A stretch of DNA of 7,238 nucleotides. Source: Bacilli bacterium. Its GTDB lineage: Bacteria; Bacillota_I; Bacilli_A; RF39; UBA660. Each line of letters starts with the position of its first letter. Positions within the stretch are counted from its first letter, which is position 1. The DNA is taken from positions 1 to 7,238 of the forward strand of contig JAAWDC010000167.1 in assembly GCA_022793565.1 (NCBI GenBank), in the 5' to 3' direction. The notes beneath the pieces are model-generated. The model saw only the letters and a program-made list of their open reading frames with translations. It made no database searches and had not been told where the DNA came from. Of this stretch, positions 1 through 5,108 are shown piece by piece. The position numbers and the translations under genes were made by a program.

Positions 1-24
1 AGAGCATTTTGGCTCTTTTGTTTT
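1..24. terminator. Possible bidirectional hairpin terminator at window edge
   Basis: AGAGC (1-5) and GCTCT (12-16) form a 5-bp stem around a 6-nt loop. On the plus strand it is followed by a T-rich run (17-24). On the minus strand it lies 6 nt after the TAA of the 167-aa gene, with A-rich sequence before it, so it would close that gene if a U-run continues beyond position 1. The visible T-run fits plus-strand use and the position fits minus-strand use. The stem is short and the edge cuts it, so confidence is limited. Confidence 0.4.
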
Positions 25-526
25 ATTCTTCACAGAATCCTTTTTCATACTCCATTTCTTTTATTCCAATATAAATATCTTGATTTTTTTCCTTGTTTGT
101 ATCATCTATTCTATTACATTGAAGAATTCGAAAAGGAATGACACTTTGCTTAGATTCTTTTATATCTTCATATAAAATAGAGCCTCCATCTTTATAGACT
201 TCTACTTTTTTCAAGGATTCTAACAAATGATATAAGGTATCTTCTCCTTGCTCTAAAGATTTTAATTCTATATATTTCCCTTGTCTTTCAATCTTTATAG
301 AATCAATGCAATATGTATATATATTTTGCTTTTCTCCTTTATAATATAATCTTTTTTCTTTTGAGCAATTCTTTTCTTCCGTTATTTTTACCTGATATGT
401 CTCTTCTACTTGATCTTTTACTTTGTTTTTTTGTTTGTTGGTAGGCGATTGAATATTATTATAACTAAAAACTCCTATCGCGAAAAGAAGTCCAATGCCT
501 AAGATAATGCCCCATCTCTTATCCAT
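23..526 (-). CDS. Small membrane-anchored extracytoplasmic protein, unknown function (167 aa)
   Basis: I do not recognise this protein. From the ATG at 526 it starts with MDKRW, then a hydrophobic segment at about residues 7-21. With the basic residues before it and no cysteine lipobox, this looks like an N-terminal signal anchor or an uncleaved signal peptide. The remaining ~140 residues are hydrophilic, rich in Lys and Glu, and would lie outside the cell. They contain four cysteines (C54, C73, C137, C165), unusual for an exported protein of this kind of bacterium and suggestive of disulfides. The middle part (LYYKGEKQNIYTYC, then IDSIKIE) looks like alternating beta strands. The frame is open to a GTG at 535, but AGGTGA at 532-537 is spaced correctly only for the ATG at 526. 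The gene follows the ppdK terminator and is probably transcribed separately. The function is open. Confidence 0.75.
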   Translation of the reverse strand: MDKRWGIILGIGLLFAIGVFSYNNIQSPTNKQKNKVKDQVEETYQVKITEEKNCSKEKRLYYKGEKQNIYTYCIDSIKIERQGKYIELKSLEQGEDTLYHLLESLKKVEVYKDGGSILYEDIKESKQSVIPFRILQCNRIDDTNKEKNQDIYIGIKEMEYEKGFCEE

Positions 527-531
527 AGTAT

Positions 532-537
532 TCACCT
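532..537 (-). promoter_or_regulatory. Ribosome binding site deciding the 167-aa start
   Basis: AGGTGA on the minus strand lies 5 nt before the ATG at 526. It matches the 3' part of the AAGGAGGTGA consensus. The GTG at 535 lies inside this site and has only A-rich sequence upstream, so it is an unlikely start. Confidence 0.65.
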
Positions 538-543
538 ATTTTT

Positions 544-572
544 AGTATGACATATTTCTTTTCTTTTAAACT
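544..572 (-). promoter_or_regulatory. Weak extended -10 promoter candidate for the 167-aa gene
   Basis: On the minus strand CATACT (544-549) is preceded by TG one base upstream, the extended -10 arrangement. The hexamer 17 nt upstream, AGTTTA (567-572), is a poor -35. A better -35-like TTGAAA at 576-581 is too far from CATACT. The start of transcription would fall at about 537, at the edge of the Shine-Dalgarno site, giving a very short leader. In DNA this AT-rich, chance matches are common. Confidence 0.25.
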
Positions 573-579
573 GGATTTC

Positions 580-617
580 AAAAGAAAAAGAATATCAAAT
601 CAAAGTATGATATTCTT
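580..617 (-). terminator. Intrinsic terminator of ppdK
   Basis: On the minus strand, AAGAATATCA (617-608) and TGATATTCTT (597-588) form a perfect 10-bp stem around a 10-nt loop. It is extended by a G-U pair and A-U pairs, and followed by TTTCTTTT (587-580). It begins 8 nt after the ppdK stop codon and separates ppdK from the small downstream gene. Confidence 0.8.
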
Positions 618-625
618 CTTTCTAA

Positions 626-3250
626 TTATAGAGTTTCTTTTACTTTTGCTTGTGCTGCTGCTAATCTAGCAAGTGGTACACGATAAGGACTACAAGATAC
701 GTAAGTTAATCCAATCTCATGACAGAACTCTACTGTAGATGGATCTCCTCCATGTTCTCCACAAATACCAAGCTTAATATTTGGTCTTGTTTGCTTTCCT
801 TTTTCGATCGCAATCTTCATTAGTTCTCCAACACCTTCTTGGTCAACTTTTGCGAATGGATCACTTTCAAAAATTGCTTTTTTATAATAATCCTCTAAGA
901 ATTTACCAGCATCATCACGACTAAATCCATAAGTCATCTGTGTCAAATCATTCGTACCAAATGAGAAGAACTCTGCATCTTCTGCAATTTTGTCAGCTGT
1001 TAAAGCAGCTCTTGGGATTTCAATCATTGTTCCAACTGAGTATTTTAAATCTACTCCTTGTTCTTTAATAATAGAATCCGCTGTTTCACATACAATATTT
1101 TTTACAAATTTTAATTCTTTTGTATCTCCAATTAATGGAATCATAATTTCTGGTTCTACATTTAGACCATCTTTATTTACATTAATAGCGGCTTCAATGA
1201 CTGCTCTTGTCTGCATTTTAGCGATTTCTGGATAAGTAACTGCTAGACGGCATCCACGATGTCCCATCATTGGGTTGAACTCTTTTAGAGATTCTACTCT
1301 AGTTTTTAAAGATTCAAAAGTAATTCCTAGGCTTTCTGCAAGTGGTTTAATCTCTTCATCTGTATGAGGTAAGAACTCATGAAGTGGTGGGTCTAAGAAA
1401 CGAATAGTTACTCCATATCCATCCATTACTCTAAACAATTGTTCAAAATCGTCTCTTTGATATGGAAGAATTTTTGATAAAGCCTCTTCTCTTGCTTCTA
1501 GGGTTTCTGCTGTAATCATGCGACGGAAGTTAAAAATTCTCTCTTCATCGAAGAACATATGCTCTGTACGACAAAGACCAATTCCTTCTGCTCCAAAATC
1601 ACGTGCTACTTTGGCATCTTTTGGATTATCTGCATTTGTACGCACTTTTAATGTACGAACACTATCTGCCCATCCCATAAATGTCTCAAAATCTCCAACA
1701 ATCTCTGGATCTACGGTTTTAATTTGTTCTCCATAAACGTTACCAGTAGAACCATCTAAGCTCATCCAGTCCCCTTCATGGAAAGTAGCACCATCTTTTG
1801 TTGTTACAGTCTTCTTTTCTTCATCAATTCTTAATTCCCCGCATCCAGAAACACAACAAGTACCCATACCACGAGCTACTACTGCTGCATGAGAAGTCAT
1901 TCCTCCACGGATAGTTAAAATACCGTGTGCTAAATTCATTCCTTCGATATCTTCTGGTGAAGTTTCTAAACGAACTAATAGTAAATCCTTTTCTCCGTCA
2001 GCGTGTGCTTTCATTACATCTTCGGCTGTGAAATAAATTTTACCAGTAGCTGCTCCTGGAGATGCAGCAAGTCCCTTTGCAACAACTTTAGCTGCTTTTA
2101 AGCTTTCTGAATCAAAATTTGGATGTAGTAATTGATCTAATTGTTTTGGTTCTACCTTCAGTAATGCCTCTTCTTTTGTAAGCATTCCTTCATTTACTAG
2201 ATCAACAGCAATCTTTAATGCTGCTGGGGCAGTTCTTTTTCCGTTTCTTGTTTGAAGCATGAATAATTTGCCATCCTCGATTGTAAACTCCATATCTTGC
2301 ATATCACGATAATGGTTTTCTAGGATATCACAAATACGAACGAATTCTTCGTAACATTCTGGCATTGTTTCTTTTAAAGTATCGATTGTTTGAGGGGTAC
2401 GGATTCCTGCTACAACATCTTCTCCTTGTGCATTCATCAAGTACTCTCCAAATAATTTCTTTTCTCCTGTTGCAGGGTTTCTCGTAAATGCAACACCAGT
2501 TCCTGATGTTTCCCCACGGTTTCCATAAACCATTTCTTGTACATTTACAGCAGTTCCCCAGCTTCCTGGAATATCATTTAATCTACGATATGTAATTGCA
2601 CGATCGTTATTCCAACTTCTAAATACAGCTTTGATTGCTTCCATCATTTGAACACGTGGCTCTTGTGGGAATTCATTTCCAGCGTGTTTTTTATATTCTT
2701 CTTTGTAGATATCTACAACTTCCATTAGATCTTCTGCTGTTAATTCTGTATCGTAGCTAACGTTTTTCTCTTCTTTGATTTTATCAAAAAGTCTTTCAAA
2801 AGAGCTTTTTGGAAATCCCATAACAACATCTGCAAACATTTGAATGAAGCGGCGGTATGAGTCATATACGAATCTTGGATTTTTGGTAACGTCACTAAAT
2901 CCTTTGGCAACCTCATCGTTCATTCCTAAGTTTAATACTGTATCCATCATACCTGGCATACTTGCTCTTGCACCACTACGAACAGATACCAATAATGGAT
3001 TTTTAGCATCTCCTAATTTTTTTCCTGTAATTTTTTCAAGTTCTTCTACTTTTTCTTCTATTTCACTTACAATCTCTGATGCTATTTCTTTTCCATCTTC
3101 ATAATATCTTGTACAAGCTTCTGTAGTTACTGTAAATCCTCTTGGTACTGGAAGACCAATTCCTGTCATTTCAGCTAAATTGGCACCCTTACCACCAAGA
3201 AGATCTCTCATATCTTTGTTTCCTTCGCTAAACAAATAAACGTATTTCAT
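626..3250 (-). CDS. ppdK: Pyruvate, phosphate dikinase (PPDK)
   Basis: This enzyme interconverts ATP + pyruvate + phosphate and AMP + PEP + PPi in the cytoplasm, so it can serve PPi-linked glycolysis or PEP regeneration. From the ATG at 3250 it has 874 residues, the usual length. The ATP-grasp domain covers about residues 1-340, with GGKGANLAEM, K21, R91 in SVRSGARASMPGMMD, E321, Q333 and R335. The swivelling phosphohistidine domain has GGMTSHAAVVARGMG with catalytic H454. The Thr two residues before it is the known regulatory phosphorylation site of the family. The C-terminal PEP/pyruvate TIM barrel has R561, R617, E744, N767-D768 and the acid/base C830 in GICGEHGGDP. All key residues are present, so it should be active. 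An ATG three codons upstream (3259) touches AAAGG directly; that site suits the ATG at 3250. The gene has its own promoter candidate and terminator. No PPDK regulatory kinase/phosphatase gene is in view. Confidence 0.97.
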   Translation of the reverse strand: MKYVYLFSEGNKDMRDLLGGKGANLAEMTGIGLPVPRGFTVTTEACTRYYEDGKEIASEIVSEIEEKVEELEKITGKKLGDAKNPLLVSVRSGARASMPGMMDTVLNLGMNDEVAKGFSDVTKNPRFVYDSYRRFIQMFADVVMGFPKSSFERLFDKIKEEKNVSYDTELTAEDLMEVVDIYKEEYKKHAGNEFPQEPRVQMMEAIKAVFRSWNNDRAITYRRLNDIPGSWGTAVNVQEMVYGNRGETSGTGVAFTRNPATGEKKLFGEYLMNAQGEDVVAGIRTPQTIDTLKETMPECYEEFVRICDILENHYRDMQDMEFTIEDGKLFMLQTRNGKRTAPAALKIAVDLVNEGMLTKEEALLKVEPKQLDQLLHPNFDSESLKAAKVVAKGLAASPGAATGKIYFTAEDVMKAHADGEKDLLLVRLETSPEDIEGMNLAHGILTIRGGMTSHAAVVARGMGTCCVSGCGELRIDEEKKTVTTKDGATFHEGDWMSLDGSTGNVYGEQIKTVDPEIVGDFETFMGWADSVRTLKVRTNADNPKDAKVARDFGAEGIGLCRTEHMFFDEERIFNFRRMITAETLEAREEALSKILPYQRDDFEQLFRVMDGYGVTIRFLDPPLHEFLPHTDEEIKPLAESLGITFESLKTRVESLKEFNPMMGHRGCRLAVTYPEIAKMQTRAVIEAAINVNKDGLNVEPEIMIPLIGDTKELKFVKNIVCETADSIIKEQGVDLKYSVGTMIEIPRAALTADKIAEDAEFFSFGTNDLTQMTYGFSRDDAGKFLEDYYKKAIFESDPFAKVDQEGVGELMKIAIEKGKQTRPNIKLGICGEHGGDPSTVEFCHEIGLTYVSCSPYRVPLARLAAAQAKVKETL

Positions 3251-3259
3251 TTTCCTCAT

Positions 3260-3264
3260 CCTTT
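3260..3264 (-). promoter_or_regulatory. Ribosome binding site deciding the ppdK start
   Basis: AAAGG on the minus strand is 9 nt from the ATG at 3250 but 0 nt from the upstream in-frame ATG at 3259. A GAGG at 3254-3257 may add to it. The shorter protein begins MKYVYLFSEGNKDM, in line with the usual PPDK N-terminus. Confidence 0.6.
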
Positions 3265-3281
3265 CATCAACTGACTCTTAT

Positions 3282-3310
3282 AGTATAAAAGAAAAAATCT
3301 AGCAAAACAA
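3282..3310 (-). promoter_or_regulatory. Candidate housekeeping promoter of ppdK
   Basis: On the minus strand, TTGTTT (3310-3305) and TATACT (3287-3282) are separated by exactly 17 nt, close to TTGACA/TATAAT. Transcription would start near 3275, leaving a leader of about 25 nt that contains the AAAGG site. The -35 box lies within the 3' arm of the terminator hairpin of the preceding recombinase gene. A repressor recognising that inverted repeat could therefore also control ppdK; this last point is inference. Confidence 0.55.
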
Positions 3311-3338
3311 TAGGAATTATTGTTTTTTACTAGATTTT
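3287..3338 (-). terminator. Long hairpin terminator after the recombinase gene
   Basis: Two perfect 9-bp segments are stacked. AAAATCTAG (3294-3302) pairs with CTAGATTTT (3330-3338), and AAAACAATA (3304-3312) pairs with TATTGTTTT (3318-3326). They are separated by a small internal loop (C against TTA) and capped by a 5-nt loop. On the minus strand the stem runs into TTTTTTCTTTT, a good U-tract. The plus-strand side has no such tract, so it acts on the minus strand. It starts 22 nt after the recombinase stop. Confidence 0.8.
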
Positions 3339-3360
3339 ACAATTGTTATTAGGCATAAAA

Positions 3361-4293
3361 CTATTTGTCTTTCTTTGCTCTTGGATGCGTTTTTAGATAA
3401 ACATCTTTAATCCTATCATTTGTGATATGTGTATAGACACTTGTTGCCCGAAGACTTTCATGTCCTAATAGTTGTTGAACAGACAATAAATCGCAACCTT
3501 CATTCAGTAAGTGTGTTGCAAAGCTGTGTCTAATCATATGTGGAGAAATATGTTTTGTAATTGATGTCTTCTTTATAATTTCTTCTAAGATCTGCTCTAC
3601 TCTTCTAGTTGTTAACTGTCCTCCTCTTTGGTTTAGAAATAAGTAAGATAAGTTTTTATGATCCATGGATTTTCGACCATTTTCTATATAGTACTGCAAT
3701 CTTTTTAAAGTGATTTCATTAAAGTAGACAATTCTCATCTTATTTCCTTTTCCTAGAATACGAATAGTTTTTTCTGAAAAAGAGATATCTTCGATTTTAA
3801 TTCCAACTAATTCACTTACACGAACCCCAGTTGCATAAAGCATTTCTAATATTAGGATATTCCTTTGTCCTAAAGGATTAGATAAATCTGGAATAGCAAA
3901 CATTTCTTTTAATTCACTATATTCAAAAAATTTAGGAAGTTTCTTTTCCTTTTTTGGTAATACCAGTAAAGAAAATGCACTGTTATCAGTAATTCTCCTA
4001 CTAGATAGATAGCGATAAAAACTACGAATGGATGAAATCTTTCTTGAAATTGTTGTCGCTTTTTCTTTTTGTTCTTCATATAGATAGAGAAGATATTTTT
4101 TTGCTTCTTTATAATTCACTTTCAGATATGAAATATGGTGATAACTACAGAATCCTAAAAATTCTGTCAAATCTTCTTCATAACTTATGATTGTATCTTT
4201 AGAATAATTTTTTTGAATTTTTAAATACTCTAAGAAATTTTTTAAATGTTGTCTATCTACGAAGTAGTCTCGATAAGATTCAATTTTCTCCAT
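3361..4293 (-). CDS. XerC/XerD-type tyrosine recombinase
   Basis: This is a site-specific recombinase that cuts and rejoins DNA through a covalent 3'-phosphotyrosine. Its 310 residues have the usual two-domain layout. The N-terminal SAM-like core-binding domain covers about 17-102 (FLEYLKIQKNYSKDTIISYE). The catalytic domain has the full set R158 (ATGVRVSEL), K182 (GKGNKMR), H252-x-x-R255 (SPHMIRHSFATH), H278 (LLGHES) and Y287 (VYTHIT). Spacings match E. coli XerD. The C-terminus KTHPRAKKDK resembles the XerC/XerD tail that docks on the partner recombinase. Chromosome dimer resolution at dif is the likeliest job. XerC and XerD cannot be told apart here, and a dedicated role with the linked genes is possible. 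The ATG overlaps the end of the 250-aa gene by 14 nt and has GGTGA (4300-4304) 6 nt upstream, so translation is probably coupled. A strong terminator follows. Confidence 0.93.
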   Translation of the reverse strand: MEKIESYRDYFVDRQHLKNFLEYLKIQKNYSKDTIISYEEDLTEFLGFCSYHHISYLKVNYKEAKKYLLYLYEEQKEKATTISRKISSIRSFYRYLSSRRITDNSAFSLLVLPKKEKKLPKFFEYSELKEMFAIPDLSNPLGQRNILILEMLYATGVRVSELVGIKIEDISFSEKTIRILGKGNKMRIVYFNEITLKRLQYYIENGRKSMDHKNLSYLFLNQRGGQLTTRRVEQILEEIIKKTSITKHISPHMIRHSFATHLLNEGCDLLSVQQLLGHESLRATSVYTHITNDRIKDVYLKTHPRAKKDK

Positions 4294-5032
4294 AACTTTT
4301 CACCATTTGTTTAATTTCTTCGGGATCTAAGAATTCTTCCCTTTCATCGCCATGTAAGTTCTCCCACACTGCACTATATCTTGGTTTATTTTCTTCTGAA
4401 ATGATCACTGGCTTTAAAATATTCTTTGAGGAAGGTGCTCTTGGAGTTGGTTTTGCTGTTATGTATCTGTCTTTTGTACGTTCTAATTTCTTTCGATATA
4501 GACATAAAGAACGATAGGTATTATATTCTCTCATTTCTTGGATGATTTCTCTTTCTAATTCTTTTCTTTTTATCCAATCTTCCTCACAATCTGAATATGA
4601 CTGAATATAACGATGGACCAATCGACTCAAACGGTTTCTATATGAATAATGCTTAGTAAATTGTTGTCCTCCTCGATTGAAGTCAGAAAACAAAAATTCT
4701 TTCATTTCTATAAAAGGATCGCAACTAAAGGGAATGACATTTTTTCTTTTTATAGGGTCATATTGTACGTTTTTTAAAGTTTCTTCTAAATATTTGTTTT
4801 GAAAGCATACAGAATAAGCATATCCTTTTCCTTTAATGGCAATTTGAAAAGCATCAATTCTACTTTTAACATTTGCATTCACTTGCTCTTCGACCATTCT
4901 CAAAAATCCCCAAAAATCATAGACATTGGTATAACGGTCAATCCCAACTAATGACATTTCCAAACCGTCTAGAAAGTCTAAATTAATGACCGTTTGATCG
5001 TTTAATACAGCTTGTAGTATATAAGATTTCAT
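4280..5032 (-). CDS. Unrecognised 250-aa protein upstream of the recombinase
   Basis: I cannot assign a family. From the ATG at 5032 (MKSYILQAVL) there is no signal peptide or membrane segment, so it is probably cytoplasmic. Residues 1-90 look like a mixed alpha/beta domain (VINLDFLDGL, YDFWGFLRMVEEQV, FQIAIKGKGYAYSVCF). Residues 125-190 are helical and very basic (YRNRLSRLVHRYIQSY, EYNTYRSLCLYRKKLERTK). A Pro/Ser/Lys-rich linker follows (about 191-220, with KPTPRAPSSK), then a short acidic tail (NLHGDEREEFLDPEEIKQMV). The basic helices could bind nucleic acid; this is inference. The frame is open to a GTG at 5044, but that codon and the next GTG abut AAGGGAG too closely, while GGTGA (5038-5042) is 5 nt before the ATG at 5032. 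The gene ends in TGA inside the recombinase start, showing that TGA is a stop here. Confidence 0.8.
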   Translation of the reverse strand: MKSYILQAVLNDQTVINLDFLDGLEMSLVGIDRYTNVYDFWGFLRMVEEQVNANVKSRIDAFQIAIKGKGYAYSVCFQNKYLEETLKNVQYDPIKRKNVIPFSCDPFIEMKEFLFSDFNRGGQQFTKHYSYRNRLSRLVHRYIQSYSDCEEDWIKRKELEREIIQEMREYNTYRSLCLYRKKLERTKDRYITAKPTPRAPSSKNILKPVIISEENKPRYSAVWENLHGDEREEFLDPEEIKQMVKSYGEN

Positions 5033-5037
5033 ATTCT

Positions 5038-5050
5038 TCACCACTCCCTT
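5038..5050 (-). promoter_or_regulatory. Ribosome binding site region deciding the 250-aa start
   Basis: AAGGGAG (5050-5044) and GGTGA (5042-5038) lie in tandem on the minus strand. GGTGA is 5 nt and AAGGGAG 11 nt from the ATG at 5032, both usable. For the GTG codons at 5044 and 5041 the purine site would overlap or touch the start, so these are unlikely. Confidence 0.55.
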
Positions 5051-5052
5051 TT

Positions 5053-5081
5053 ATTTTATCAGACCTCTTATCATTTGTAAA
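5053..5081 (-). promoter_or_regulatory. Candidate internal promoter for the 250-aa gene and recombinase
   Basis: On the minus strand, TTTACA (5081-5076) and TAAAAT (5058-5053) are separated by exactly 17 nt, each one base from the consensus. Transcription would start near 5046, just before or within the Shine-Dalgarno region, giving a leader of about 14 nt that still holds GGTGA. This would let the 250-aa gene and the recombinase be expressed without the 694-aa gene. Chance matches in AT-rich intergenic DNA are the main caveat. Confidence 0.45.
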
Positions 5082-5091
5082 TTTGAGGCCT
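5061..5091 (-). other. Intergenic hairpin between the 694-aa and 250-aa genes
   Basis: On the minus strand, AGGCCTC (5091-5085) pairs with GAGGTCT (5067-5061), 7 bp with one G-U pair, around a 17-nt loop. No U-tract follows on either strand, so it is not a standard intrinsic terminator. Its 3' arm lies in the spacer of the promoter candidate. It could stabilise or process a long message, be a binding site, or be chance. Confidence 0.3.
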
Positions 5092-5108
5092 TTAACGAGT
5101 TTACATTT

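Noticed and set aside
990..1235. Plus-strand open frame of 81 codons
   Set aside because: It lies wholly antisense to the PEP-binding barrel region of ppdK, whose residues are all conserved, has no family likeness, and is explained by the codon pattern of the real gene.
1518..1736. Plus-strand open frame of 72 codons
   Set aside because: Antisense shadow of ppdK with low-complexity Ser/Arg-rich content and no recognisable protein features.
2844..3104. Plus-strand open frame of 86 codons
   Set aside because: Antisense to the conserved ATP-grasp region of ppdK; its Ser/Phe-rich translation is typical of a shadow frame.
3332..3359. Possible dif-like recombination site next to the recombinase gene
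   Set aside because: Read on the minus strand, this 28-nt stretch shares scattered A/T bases with the Bacillus-type dif consensus but lacks the conserved CCTA and TTATGTAA half-site cores at the right positions, and it overlaps the terminator stem.
4280..4282. Mycoplasma genetic code (TGA as tryptophan)
   Set aside because: TGA ends the 250-aa frame exactly in the overlap with the recombinase start, and tryptophans checked in the genes (for example in the 167-aa start region) are TGG.
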